From Rothia sp. P100 (GTDB taxonomy: Bacteria > Actinomycetota > Actinomycetes > Actinomycetales > Micrococcaceae): a stretch of DNA of 64,000 nucleotides. The DNA is taken from assembly GCF_023712425.1 (NCBI RefSeq), contig NZ_JAMAYG010000004.1:62001-126000 (forward strand), written 5' to 3'. The position numbers and the translations under genes are program-made. Below, in pieces: positions 1 through 8,876 of the stretch (its first letter is position 1; the number at the start of each line of letters is the position of its first letter). The notes under the pieces are model-generated. The model saw only the letters and a list, made by a program, of their open reading frames with translations, did no database searches and was not told the DNA's origin.

Positions 1-1
1 T

Positions 2-850
2 CTGCCCCTTAATGATGGAAAGAGCATTCCGCAGCTGGGCTTTGGCACCTGCCGTATTGCTCCCGAAAAGACCGAGGGCGCTGTCCTAGCTGCTCTGGAA
101 GCCGGCTACCGCCATATTGACACCGCTACTATCTACAAGAATGAAGCCGGGGTAGGGGCAGCGCTCGCCGCTTCTGGACTGGCACGGCAGGACATCTTTT
201 TAACCACCAAGCTCTGGAACACTGACCAGGGGCGTGAGACTGCCATTGAAGCCTGCGAACGCTCGTTGGAGATCTTGGGGCAGGACTACCTCGACCTTTA
301 TCTCATTCACTGGGCGCAGCCTGCTCTGGGGCGCTACCGGGATTCGTGGGAGGCTCTGGTGGAACTGCGTGAGCGCGGGCTGGTGCGTTCTATTGGGGTT
401 TCTAACTTCACTGCCGCTCAGCTAGATGACATCATCGCAGATACCGGTGTGACTCCTGTAGTCAATCAGATTGAGGTGCACCCTTACCTGGCACAGACCC
501 AGGCGGCAGAAGATCATGCGGAGCGCAATATTCTTACGGAGTCCTGGAGCCCCCTGGGCTACGGGTTGGAGCTAGGGGACGAAACCCTGGGTGAGCTGGC
601 AGCTGCTCGCGGCCTAGGAGTTGCCGAACTGATGATTGCTTGGCACATCGCCCGCGGTTTTGTGGTCATTCCCAAGACCGAGACACCCGCACGCATGGCC
701 TCCAACTTCGCTGCCCAGTTCTTCCCGCTCACACCTGCTGAAGTTGAGACCATCAGCGCCCTTGATCGCGGCCACCGCCTGGGTGGCGACCCTGCTGAAG
801 GAGATGTAGGCGCACCCACCTACAGCGACCGGCGTAGCTTTACTGCCTAA
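2..850 (+). CDS. Aldo/keto reductase, 5' end cut by window edge
   Basis: NADPH-dependent aldo/keto reductase of the AKR5 type (2,5-diketo-D-gluconate reductase-like), a cytosolic carbonyl reductase. The reading frame is open from base 2 with no start codon, so the beginning lies outside the window. Visible family motifs are the catalytic stretch YRHIDTATIY (Asp and Tyr), TTKLW (Lys) and LIHWAQP (His), followed by GVSNF and the cofactor-binding end IPKTETPARMASN. The neighbour at 969 is a close paralogue in the same orientation, so the two arose by tandem duplication. The true substrate cannot be told from sequence; AKR5 members reduce keto-sugars, methylglyoxal and other aldehydes. Confidence 0.9.
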   Translation: MPLNDGKSIPQLGFGTCRIAPEKTEGAVLAALEAGYRHIDTATIYKNEAGVGAALAASGLARQDIFLTTKLWNTDQGRETAIEACERSLEILGQDYLDLYLIHWAQPALGRYRDSWEALVELRERGLVRSIGVSNFTAAQLDDIIADTGVTPVVNQIEVHPYLAQTQAAEDHAERNILTESWSPLGYGLELGDETLGELAAARGLGVAELMIAWHIARGFVVIPKTETPARMASNFAAQFFPLTPAEVETISALDRGHRLGGDPAEGDVGAPTYSDRRSFTA

Positions 851-968
851 AACCCTCCACCTTTTATGACACAAGGTGACGGTACTGTTTCACTGCTGCC
901 GAAACCCCTGTTCAGCTAATCCGGCACTCGCCTAGGCTGGAGTGAAGAACATTTAGAAAAGGAAATTC

Positions 969-1802
969 ATGACTGTTTCACCCAACCTCACCTTCAACGA
1001 TGGCAATGAAATTCCCCAGCTGGGCTACGGCGTCTGGCAGGTAGAGAACGAGACTGCTGAAAAGGTTGTTGGCCTGGCACTGGACGCCGGTTACCGTCAC
1101 ATCGATACCGCCAAGATTTACGGCAATGAAGAAGGTACCGGCGCGGCGATTGCTAACTCCGGTGTTCCCCGCGAAGACGTCTTTTTGACCACCAAGGTCT
1201 GGAACGATGAGCAAGGCTTTGAAGCAGCTAAGGCTGCCGCTGAGGCATCTTTGAAGCGACTGGGCACTGACTACGTTGATCTGCTGCTCATTCACTGGGC
1301 CAAGCCTTCGCAGGGTCTCTACGTTGATACCTGGAAGGCTCTGATTGAGCTACAGAAGGAAGGCAAGACGCGTTCCATCGGTGTCTCTAACTTCCCTGAG
1401 GAGCAGCTGCGCGAGATTATCGCTGAAACCGGCGTGACTCCCGCTATTCACCAGATTGAACTGCACCCCTACTTCGCTCAGGAGAACCTGCGTGAGGTGC
1501 ACGCTGAGCTGGGTATCGTTACCCAGGCGTGGAGCCCCCTGGGCAATGGGTCAGACCTACTGTCTAACCCGGTTCTGGCTGAGATTGCACAAAAGCATGA
1601 CGCCAGTGTCGCCCAGGTAGTTCTTGCATGGCACCGCGCCATCGGCAACGTGGCTATCCCCAAGTCGGTGACCTCCGAGCGTATCGTTGAGAACTTTGAG
1701 TCCCTCAAGGTAGAACTGACCGGTGATGAGGTTGATGCTATTGACGCACTCTCCCGTGAGGACGGCCGTATCGGCGCTGACCCGGCAACCATCACCTTTT
1801 AA
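969..1802 (+). CDS. Aldo/keto reductase (AKR5-like)
   Basis: Full-length aldo/keto reductase of 277 residues, the normal size for AKR5 enzymes, and a paralogue of the gene ending at 850. The catalytic tetrad is intact: Asp and Tyr in YRHIDTAKIYGNE, Lys in TTKVW and His in LIHWAKP. The NADPH-binding segment is IPKSVTSERIVENF. The ATG is preceded by AAAAGGAA, a good ribosome binding site. A 118-bp gap separates it from the first copy, so it may have its own promoter. A strong stem-loop with a T tract follows at 1830. The physiological substrate is unknown. Confidence 0.92.
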   Translation: MTVSPNLTFNDGNEIPQLGYGVWQVENETAEKVVGLALDAGYRHIDTAKIYGNEEGTGAAIANSGVPREDVFLTTKVWNDEQGFEAAKAAAEASLKRLGTDYVDLLLIHWAKPSQGLYVDTWKALIELQKEGKTRSIGVSNFPEEQLREIIAETGVTPAIHQIELHPYFAQENLREVHAELGIVTQAWSPLGNGSDLLSNPVLAEIAQKHDASVAQVVLAWHRAIGNVAIPKSVTSERIVENFESLKVELTGDEVDAIDALSREDGRIGADPATITF

Positions 1803-1829
1803 ACCCACCCGGTTTTGAATTGTAGGTAG

Positions 1830-1863
1830 CGGCCCGGCACTGTGGAGGTGCCGGGCCGTTTCT
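1830..1863 (+). terminator. Rho-independent terminator after aldo/keto reductase
   Basis: An 11-bp GC stem (CGGCCCGGCAC at 1830-1840 with GTGCCGGGCCG at 1848-1858) is followed by TTTCT. It also lies downstream of the convergent MFS gene, though the T tract favours the plus strand. Confidence 0.8.
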
Positions 1864-1912
1864 GTGCGCTGGTTAATAGTCAACGTTCGGCAATAAGGTA
1901 CGCGTTCACACT

Positions 1913-3223
1913 TTACACAGAGGATATCTGCCGGGTGTCAGGTACAGGTTCTGGGATGTAGCGCCAGAGGGCAGGTTGCAACAGAGTGGCAAGAGCAATC
2001 AGGACGATTACTAGGGCGCCACCGGCAAGAGCAGTGGCGGCACTACCCATCAGCTCTGCCGACGCACCGACCAGCGCAAAACCCAGGTTGGGCCCTCCGG
2101 CAACGGTGATAATGAAAAGCCCCTGAAGGCGTCCGCGCAGGGAATCCGGGGCAGCGGTCTGCAAAATAGTAGAGCGGTAGACCCCACCCAGGGCGTCTGC
2201 CCAGCCCATAAACGCCAGAGGCAGAGCCGCCAGCAGCAGCGGAAGAAGAGACTCAGAGAGCGAGCCGCTCACCGGGTGTCCTTCATAGGCAAGCACTACC
2301 AGCCCAAAGACCATGAAGCCTCCACCCCAGCCAGCGTAGCTGAGGGTGAGGAAGCGGCCCTGACGGGCAATGTCGCCCAAGAAACCTGAGAAGAAGAGAC
2401 CTAGCAGGGCACCAGTTGGAGCTGCGGCTAGAAGGAAACCGGCCCCTGCCTCACCGCCGCCAAAAGTCAGTGCTGCCAGTGCGGGGACGAGGGGGCGTAC
2501 CTGGGCGAAAAGCATGCCAAGAATGTCCACTAGGAAGGACATACCTACCACCTTGTTGCCCTTCACAAAGGCGAGGCCCTGGCCCACCGAGCGGAAGCCC
2601 CGCACCTTGGGTTCCCCGGTTTCTTCGGGGAGCATAGGGGGTAGTTTGTAAAGCGCCCAGAGCCCGACCATGAAAGCAAAGACATTGATGAGATAGGTCC
2701 ACCGATAGCCCACGCTGGCCACCAGCAAACCGCTGAGTAGAGGCCCCAGACTCATACCTAGGGTGCCTACGCTCATCATGAGGGTATTAGCAGCGGGTAA
2801 CAGCCTGCGCTTGACCAGTCGGGGAATAATAGCCCCGCGGGCTGCCTGGTTGATGGGTTGTAACAGAGACTCGCAAGCAATGAGCGCATAGAGAACCCAT
2901 ACCTGCTCCAGTGCCAGCCAGGCCTGCAGAGCGACCAGCATTGCTAGCACCCACATACCGATAGAAGCGGTCAGAGCCACCTTGCGTCGGTCATAGCGAT
3001 CGGCAATGACACCACCGTAGAGCCCGCCGATAATCATGGAAGGCAAAGCAACCAGCCCAGTTAGCCCGACTGCTGCTGGTGAGCCTGTGAGCGCATAGAT
3101 TTCCAGGGCAATGGCAACCGCTGTGATCTGGTAGCCGACGGTCGAGAACATGCCACCGAGCCAAATCCGCCGGAATTCAGGTGAGGTTTTGAGCGGGGCG
3201 GTATCCATAAAGAGCTTGGGCAT
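1913..3223 (-). CDS. MFS exporter (EntS/DHA3-like)
   Basis: Major facilitator superfamily membrane protein of 436 residues with about 12 predicted hydrophobic segments. It has the N-terminal pattern of the MFS_3/EntS group: a short basic start, then GGMFSTVGYQITAVAIALEI. The loop between helices 2 and 3 reads GGVIADRYDRRKV, which matches the MFS signature GxxxDRxxRR. Members export siderophores or drugs; the substrate here is unknown. The start is 10 bp from the stop of the SNF2 helicase gene upstream on the same strand, so the two may be cotranscribed. No clear ribosome binding site precedes the ATG at 3223, and an ATG at 3208 is a possible alternative. Confidence 0.85.
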   Translation of the reverse strand: MPKLFMDTAPLKTSPEFRRIWLGGMFSTVGYQITAVAIALEIYALTGSPAAVGLTGLVALPSMIIGGLYGGVIADRYDRRKVALTASIGMWVLAMLVALQAWLALEQVWVLYALIACESLLQPINQAARGAIIPRLVKRRLLPAANTLMMSVGTLGMSLGPLLSGLLVASVGYRWTYLINVFAFMVGLWALYKLPPMLPEETGEPKVRGFRSVGQGLAFVKGNKVVGMSFLVDILGMLFAQVRPLVPALAALTFGGGEAGAGFLLAAAPTGALLGLFFSGFLGDIARQGRFLTLSYAGWGGGFMVFGLVVLAYEGHPVSGSLSESLLPLLLAALPLAFMGWADALGGVYRSTILQTAAPDSLRGRLQGLFIITVAGGPNLGFALVGASAELMGSAATALAGGALVIVLIALATLLQPALWRYIPEPVPDTRQISSV

Positions 3224-3233
3224 GAGCTTTAGT

Positions 3234-6200
3234 CTAGCTAGTGGTCTGTTGCCTGTCAGTAGAATCTTCCGACGCTGACGTGAGCAGGTCGCGCACCTGG
3301 GTTGCGGTGAGTTGACCGCTAAAGAACTGACCCTCGTCTACTACAGCATCGAAGAGTGCTGCCTTGGTGTCCTTGAGTTCCATGACTTTCTCTTCAATGG
3401 TTCCCGCAGAGACCAGCCGGTAGACCATGACGTTCTTAGTCTGCCCGATGCGGTGCACACGGTCTACCGCCTGCTGTTCAGCGGCAGGGTTCCACCAGGG
3501 GTCCATGATGAAACAGTAGTCCGCGCTGGTCAGGTTCAGGCCAAAGCCACCTGCCTTGAGGGAGATCAGGAAGATTGGGGCAGTGCCCTGCTCAAAGGCC
3601 TCCAAAATTTCCCCGCGGTTGCGGGTGGAGCCGTCCAGATAGAGGTAGGGGATGCCCATATCAGCCAACCGTTCAGCGATCTTTTTCAGGTAGCTGGTGA
3701 ACTGGCTAAAAATCAGGGCACGGTGCCCGTCGTGAATAATCTCGGGCAAGTTCTCCTGCAGGTAGTCCAACTTGGAGGATTCCACTGCCCCGTACTTTTC
3801 AGCATCAATCAGGGATGCATCCAGAGCAAGACGGCGCAGGGTGGTCAAGGACTGGAAGATGGTAAAACGGTTCTTATCCATATCCTCCAGCAGACCCAGA
3901 ATTTTCTGGCGCTCGCGCTGCAGGTGAGTGTCATAGGCCTTACGGTGAGCGGGCGCCAGGGGGACATCCACGCGCACATCGGTCTTCTCGGGCAGGTCAG
4001 CTGCCACCAGTTCTTTGGTGCGGCGTTTCATGAGCGGACGCACGCGCCGGCGCAGCCTGCCCAGAGCCTTGGTTTCCTCCCCGGATTCGATGGGAGTGGC
4101 GTAGGTGTCCTTGAAGGCGCGGGCTGAAGGGAAGAGGCCGGGGGCAGAAATAGAGAACATGGACCATAGTTCCATGAGGTTGTTCTCCATGGGCGTGCCG
4201 GTCACCGCGATTTTGACGCGGGCAGGTAGGTTGCGGGCTATCTTATGAGCCTTGGTCTTGGCGTTCTTGACGAACTGGGCCTCGTCCAAAATAAGCCCGT
4301 TCCACTCGGTATCAGCGCCGATGTCGAAGTAGCTGGCCTCGTCCAGACGGAAGAGAGCGTAGCTGGTAACGACAACATCAGCACCGGTAATGGTGTCCGT
4401 CAGGCGCTGCTTTGACTTTCGGGTGGATTCTTCTATACCTACCACCTTCAGGCTGGGGGCAAAGCGGTGGATTTCCCGCACCCAGTTAGGTACCACGGAG
4501 GTTGGTGCGACCACCAGGAAGGGCGGGAAGCTCGCCTGGGTCCCCCCGGCGTCCTGCGTATCTTTTTCTGCCTGCTCGGCTTCCCATACGGACTTAGCAT
4601 GTAAAAAGAGGGCGATGGTCTGCATTGTTTTACCCAGGCCCATATCATCGGCTAGCACACCACCCAGATACTGCTCCCAAAGGAAAGCAAGCCACTGGTA
4701 GCCTTCCACCTGGTAGGGGCGCAACTCGGCTGTAAGGGTAGCTGGCACGTCTGCAGGGGAGTGGTGGTCAAGATCGAGTAGGGCAGCGACCTGCTCATCC
4801 CAGGTAGCAACGGTCTGAGTTTCAGCTGCTAATTCTTCCAGCTCTTCCCAGAGCCCTACCTGGTGGCGGCTGATTTCTAGAGGCCCGCTCTTATCGGAAA
4901 GCTCCCGCGCTTCACGTAGCAACTCCTGTAATTTCATGAACTCCGGGCGGTCTAAGGCAAAGTACTCGCCGTTGCCCAGCAATAGGTGGGTCTGGCCCTT
5001 AGCTAGAGCTGCCAGCACATCGGCGAAAGCAACGTGCCACTCACCGGCCTTGATAGCGATGCCCAGACCGAACCAGTCACGGCGGCGGGTATCATCTACG
5101 GTGACTACGATTTCGGGGGCTTCATCCAGTTCACGGAACTCCGGCACCTGACCCAGTAGTTCCACCTGAACCCCGTCGATGTCCCGGTAGGCGGGTAGAT
5201 AGGTTTCTAGCAGGGTGCGGGTAGACCAGCCTTCAAAACGATTCTTGCCAAAAGGAACACCGGGGCGTACTCGCTTCACTTCTTTCAGCACCCGGTGCTC
5301 ATAGGCAGTATCTCGAATATCTGCCCTGTCCTCACCGGGGTAGCCCAGAGCGTCTAGGGTAATGACCTCATCATCGGTGCCTACCGGATGAGCCGGGTAG
5401 TCCCAGTGCCAGCGGGTGGCCGCCTCAAAGCCCTGGCTACCGGGGGTGAACTCCACGGTTAAGACTAGTTGTGGTGAGCGGACGGCGGGTAGCTGCACTT
5501 TTTCATCGGCGGTAAAGAGGGGAAGGGATCGGGTGAGCTGGGGGTAGAAATCGCTAAAAAAGGTGGGCACATCGGCGGCCGGTACGGTGACTGATTCACC
5601 GGACACCAGAGCTTCGGCCACCGGTTCCAGCGGCTCTGCCAGCGGAATCAACACCAGCTGGGCCTCAGCGTCGAGCCAGGAGGGGCGGTGGTTCTCACCG
5701 TCTACCGAGCTGCCTTCACTCGGCACCGCTACTTCATCGAGGTGAGCTAGGGCAGAGGGCAGAGCGGACTCCCAACGGGCGGCTGCGGCAGCATCCACAT
5801 AATGTTTTTGGGCAGCCCCACTCAGTGCAATAAAACCGCGGCGGGTGACGCCTAGTTTGTGGGTCAGGTTTGCCGGCAGGGTGTAGCCACCCCAGCGCAG
5901 AATGGGGGTAAGGCGCAGAGCATCGCTGCTACTGCCGCGTTCAGGCACTGTTTCAAGGCTGAGCTCTACCGCAGGCTCGTCAGCCACCGCTAAACCTGCC
6001 TCTTGTCCATCAAGTAGGATAGGCAAATTCAACTCATCTGCGGACCGCAAGAGCTGCCAGAGCAGAGAGGAATCAACATTTGAAATGGATGCCCACTCGC
6101 GGTGTGAGGAATAGATGGACTGAGAACCGCGAATGACCGCATAGAACTCGGTAAACCAACTGGCATGCTCGGGGAGTAGGCCCGTGCCGGACGCCCCGGC

Positions 6201-6956
6201 TGCTGTGCCAGAGAATTTCTCCCAGGTCAGCCCACCCTTAATCCACTTGCCGCGGGCACCCATCATGACCGGGCGGGCCTCCAAACTAATCTTGGGGGCA
6301 CCGTTATTTTTGCTCCAGCCGTACTTACCCGGCACCACCAGCCGTAAATCCAGGGCGCCGGACACCCCGTGCGTTCTGCTATCAAAGCTCGGCCGGCTAG
6401 AGAGAGAATAGGCAAGAGACCGCCGCCAGGCAGGTAACTTGGACGCTGTCCCATCAGCAGGCGGCATCGTTTCAGTGGCTTCACCAGCCGGGAGCGCCAG
6501 CTCGGCTTCCCTCTGGGCCATCTGCTGCCGCAAGTCCGCCACCAGCTTTTGTTTGTTCTCCACCGGGAGAGAAGCTACCTCGTTTTCAGCAGAAGACCGC
6601 CAGGTTGAAGAGCTAGCAGTCAGCGCTTTCTTTGCCTTAGCAGACCGGTCAATGGCGGTCAGCATCAGAGCCACCGCATGCTTGCAGTTATGGGACACAG
6701 GGCAAGAGCAATACGAGGTAAAAGATGATGACCCGGCCAGCACCTCAGCCGGAAAAATCACGGACGTCTCATAAGGTGTAGAACCGCTACCAGCCACCTG
6801 ACCCGTCAGCGTCCGGGCGCCCTCATCGTAGGTGTAGCGCACCACCATGCCATCGCGCATATACCGCTGACCGCGCGTATAGGCCCCGTGACCCACCTGC
6901 CGAATCAAGGCAGGGGCAGTCACGGGAATCTCGGGGAAAGCAGAAGTGGATGACAC
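3234..6956 (-). CDS. SWIM zinc finger and SNF2-family helicase
   Basis: Large DNA-dependent ATPase of about 1240 residues, of the HepA/RapA-like group with a SWIM finger. Near residues 80-97 the SWIM motif CSCPVSHNCKHAVALM gives CxC...CxH. A long middle region of low conservation follows. The ATPase core lies in the last 500 residues: Walker A in DDMGLGKTMQT, Walker B as LILDEAQ, motif III TGTPMENN, and motifs V/VI in GFGLNLTSADYCF and DRVHRIGQ. It probably remodels nucleoprotein complexes in repair or transcription. The GTG at 6956 is chosen because GAGG sits 5 bases upstream; the frame is also open to a TTG at 6998 that lacks such a site. The MFS gene follows 10 bp after its stop. Confidence 0.93.
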   Translation of the reverse strand: MSSTSAFPEIPVTAPALIRQVGHGAYTRGQRYMRDGMVVRYTYDEGARTLTGQVAGSGSTPYETSVIFPAEVLAGSSSFTSYCSCPVSHNCKHAVALMLTAIDRSAKAKKALTASSSTWRSSAENEVASLPVENKQKLVADLRQQMAQREAELALPAGEATETMPPADGTASKLPAWRRSLAYSLSSRPSFDSRTHGVSGALDLRLVVPGKYGWSKNNGAPKISLEARPVMMGARGKWIKGGLTWEKFSGTAAGASGTGLLPEHASWFTEFYAVIRGSQSIYSSHREWASISNVDSSLLWQLLRSADELNLPILLDGQEAGLAVADEPAVELSLETVPERGSSSDALRLTPILRWGGYTLPANLTHKLGVTRRGFIALSGAAQKHYVDAAAAARWESALPSALAHLDEVAVPSEGSSVDGENHRPSWLDAEAQLVLIPLAEPLEPVAEALVSGESVTVPAADVPTFFSDFYPQLTRSLPLFTADEKVQLPAVRSPQLVLTVEFTPGSQGFEAATRWHWDYPAHPVGTDDEVITLDALGYPGEDRADIRDTAYEHRVLKEVKRVRPGVPFGKNRFEGWSTRTLLETYLPAYRDIDGVQVELLGQVPEFRELDEAPEIVVTVDDTRRRDWFGLGIAIKAGEWHVAFADVLAALAKGQTHLLLGNGEYFALDRPEFMKLQELLREARELSDKSGPLEISRHQVGLWEELEELAAETQTVATWDEQVAALLDLDHHSPADVPATLTAELRPYQVEGYQWLAFLWEQYLGGVLADDMGLGKTMQTIALFLHAKSVWEAEQAEKDTQDAGGTQASFPPFLVVAPTSVVPNWVREIHRFAPSLKVVGIEESTRKSKQRLTDTITGADVVVTSYALFRLDEASYFDIGADTEWNGLILDEAQFVKNAKTKAHKIARNLPARVKIAVTGTPMENNLMELWSMFSISAPGLFPSARAFKDTYATPIESGEETKALGRLRRRVRPLMKRRTKELVAADLPEKTDVRVDVPLAPAHRKAYDTHLQRERQKILGLLEDMDKNRFTIFQSLTTLRRLALDASLIDAEKYGAVESSKLDYLQENLPEIIHDGHRALIFSQFTSYLKKIAERLADMGIPYLYLDGSTRNRGEILEAFEQGTAPIFLISLKAGGFGLNLTSADYCFIMDPWWNPAAEQQAVDRVHRIGQTKNVMVYRLVSAGTIEEKVMELKDTKAALFDAVVDEGQFFSGQLTATQVRDLLTSASEDSTDRQQTTS

Positions 6957-7359
6957 AGTAACCTCGGTGCGAAATCTAATAAACCGGGGCAAATTCAAAA
7001 GCGGATAATCGTTGAAGCTTCCCTCAGTGAGTGAAAAACGAGTACATTCGACTTCTGAATAAACCTAGTCTTCTAGCTTATCGCAGAAGCAAAGGGCGCA
7101 ACTGGTGGACAGGTAGCTACCGGTCTTGATCTGCTCAACCAAATGGTGAGAAACCTGTTTACAGGCTGGGCGGGTGTAGGTTAGAGTTTTAACCAGCTTC
7201 AAGAGTTTCAACTGCTAAGCTCCGACTTTAGTTGAACGCCAACCCCATGTTCACGGGTGGCTCGGATGACGAAGCGGTCTGCATCGCGCATATCAGCGCT
7301 GTTTGGTGTAGACAAGAGCACGTTATGAAAGGAACGCGCACCTTACGCGCAAAGGCACC
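6957..7359. other. Intergenic region between SNF2 helicase and antitoxin
   Basis: This divergent gap of about 400 bases must hold the promoters of the helicase gene (minus strand) and the small toxin-antitoxin pair (plus strand). I see no convincing coding sequence. Just before the antitoxin, an imperfect inverted repeat made of CGCG half-sites spans 7335-7351 (CGCGCACCTTACGCG), a possible autoregulatory site, but this is weak. Confidence 0.4.
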
Positions 7360-7560
7360 ATGTCAAATGCTCGCCCCCACATCTCTGTCCAGAAGAATAT
7401 CTCTGCTGCATCTGTACCTGCCCGCGGTGGTTTTACCGCGATGAGTATTCAGGACTACACTCGTATTTCGAACGAGCGTAGCGAGTTCCTGAATTTCTTG
7501 CTGGCTCCTAACCCGAGCGGCATCCCTGCTACTGAATACGGTGTTCTGAAAGCTGCATGA
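7360..7560 (+). CDS. Phd/YefM-like antitoxin, N-terminally shortened
   Basis: 66-residue protein directly before a PIN-domain gene. The middle, GGFTAMSIQDYTRI, followed by SEFLNFLLA, resembles the strand and helix plus the toxin-binding tail of Phd/YefM antitoxins (typically a Gly, then a hydrophobic stretch ending S-x-x-D/E-Y, then an F-x-x-F-L segment). Family members have about 20 more N-terminal residues forming the DNA-binding fold, and these are not recognisable here. AAAGG precedes the ATG by 4 bases. The TGA stop overlaps the toxin start in ATGA, the usual translational coupling of such pairs. The assignment rests on pattern recall plus context. Confidence 0.6.
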   Translation: MSNARPHISVQKNISAASVPARGGFTAMSIQDYTRISNERSEFLNFLLAPNPSGIPATEYGVLKAA

Positions 7561-7997
7561 GCCAGGTAGGTCTTCTTCTTGATTCGGACGTCCTTGCCGA
7601 GATCCGCAAGGTAAACCCTCACCCCACTGTGGTGGCGTTTTTGCGCCGCAGCTCCTACCGCACTCTCTACATTTCGGTGCTGAGCCTTGGTGAGCTAAAG
7701 GGTCTCTACCCCTACCCAGAGACAGACCGCTGGTTGGCTGAGCTCACCGACCGCTTTAGCGATCACGTACTGGACGTGGACGCCCGAGTCTCCCTGGAAT
7801 GGGCCGGACGGCACGCCGAACCTAAGTTACACGCGGTGGGCTCAGCGGCGTCCACCCCATTACCAACCGCTGCCCTGGAAGGTCTGATGAGCGCCACAGC
7901 GGCGGTACATGAGCTTGAAATTATCTCATCTAAGGCAGAGGTCTATCGCAGCTGGGGCGTGCCCGCCTCAAATCCCTGGCTCGACGGCACCTCATGA
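7557..7997 (+). CDS. PIN-domain (FitB/VapC-like) toxin, active site partly altered
   Basis: 146-residue PIN-fold ribonuclease-like toxin partnered with the preceding antitoxin (ATGA overlap). The start LLDSDVLAEIRKVNPHP and the LSLGEL motif match FitB-type PIN proteins, giving the first two acidic residues. The third acid aligns with Glu in LEGLMSATA instead of the usual Asp. The usual terminal acidic segment (T-R-N-x-x-D-F) is replaced by SSKAEVY, so the fourth Asp is absent. The family end N-P-W is kept. The region between residues about 80 and 105 is longer than usual. The protein may therefore be inactive or weakly active; its RNA target is unknown. Confidence 0.75.
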   Translation: MSQVGLLLDSDVLAEIRKVNPHPTVVAFLRRSSYRTLYISVLSLGELKGLYPYPETDRWLAELTDRFSDHVLDVDARVSLEWAGRHAEPKLHAVGSAASTPLPTAALEGLMSATAAVHELEIISSKAEVYRSWGVPASNPWLDGTS

Positions 7998-8013
7998 CAC
8001 CCCTGCTGTTCCT

Positions 8014-8787
8014 CTAATAGTTGCGTGTGCGCGCAATCAGCCTGGCTACCGCTGCCCGGGGCAGAACCTTGGTGAGGCCCACCGCAACCTTGTAGGGTAC
8101 TGAGGGCACGCAGAGTGCTTTGCCCCGGTGACTAGCAGCAGTGGCGTCCGCTACTACCCTCTGCGGGGTCAACCAGAGAAAACCAGGTAGGGAAGGGGCT
8201 ACTTGCCCCATGGCGTCGTGGAATTCTGAGCGGGTGAGACCCGGGCAGACTGCTGTGACGGTGATGCCGCGCGGTGCGTACTGTAGGTTGGCTGACTCTG
8301 AGATAGACACCAAAAATCTTTTGACCGCTGAGTAGGTGCCGCCCGGGGTGAAGGCTGCCACCGAGGCCACGTTAATGATGCGCCCCCTGCCCCTGGGCAG
8401 CATGGTAGTGATAGCGGTGTGCATGAGCAGCAACGGAACTTTGGCGAGGACATCCACCTGCGCCAGGTGCTGCTGGGCAGTGGCAGCGTCGAAAGAGCTA
8501 CCTAAACCGAAGCCTGCGTTGTTGACCAGAATTTCCACCGGAGCTTCATCCTGCTGTAAACGGGCTACCAGGCGCTCTAAATCATCGGGATTGAGCAGGT
8601 CAGCGGGAAGCACCTCAACATTGACACCGCACTCCGCCCGCAGGTGCTCAGCCAGATCTTGCAGCGGGTCAACCCTGCGAGCTGTCAGCACCAAATGGTA
8701 ACCGGCCGCGGCGTACTGGCGCGCAAATTCGGCGCCGATGCCAGCGGAGGCACCAGTAATCAGAACGTAGGATGGGTCAATGCTCAT
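8014..8787 (-). CDS. Short-chain dehydrogenase/reductase (SDR)
   Basis: Classical NAD(P)-dependent oxidoreductase of 257 residues. The nucleotide-binding motif TGASAGIG is at residues 11-18, followed by VLTARR (Arg suggests NADPH), the NNAG motif, the catalytic Ser region INVASVAAF and the catalytic pair in YSAVK. It is convergent with the PIN toxin gene, 16 bp apart. The substrate is unknown. It resembles the DltE/YqjQ-like reductases, which are often annotated only as SDR. Confidence 0.9.
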   Translation of the reverse strand: MSIDPSYVLITGASAGIGAEFARQYAAAGYHLVLTARRVDPLQDLAEHLRAECGVNVEVLPADLLNPDDLERLVARLQQDEAPVEILVNNAGFGLGSSFDAATAQQHLAQVDVLAKVPLLLMHTAITTMLPRGRGRIINVASVAAFTPGGTYSAVKRFLVSISESANLQYAPRGITVTAVCPGLTRSEFHDAMGQVAPSLPGFLWLTPQRVVADATAASHRGKALCVPSVPYKVAVGLTKVLPRAAVARLIARTRNY

Positions 8788-8876
8788 AGGTGCACTCTAC
8801 CTAACATGCCCAACATCATTCGGGGAACTTGCTGTAAAGGCACCGAGCGCTTGGGTATCAGCAAACGAAACATGAC

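Noticed and set aside
3312-4127. Long plus-strand open frame opposite the SNF2 gene
   Set aside because: It is a shadow of the helicase core on the other strand; helicase motifs are clear there and this frame has none.
7232-7444. Short open frame before the antitoxin
   Set aside because: It overlaps the antitoxin start in another frame, has no ribosome binding site and no recognisable motif.
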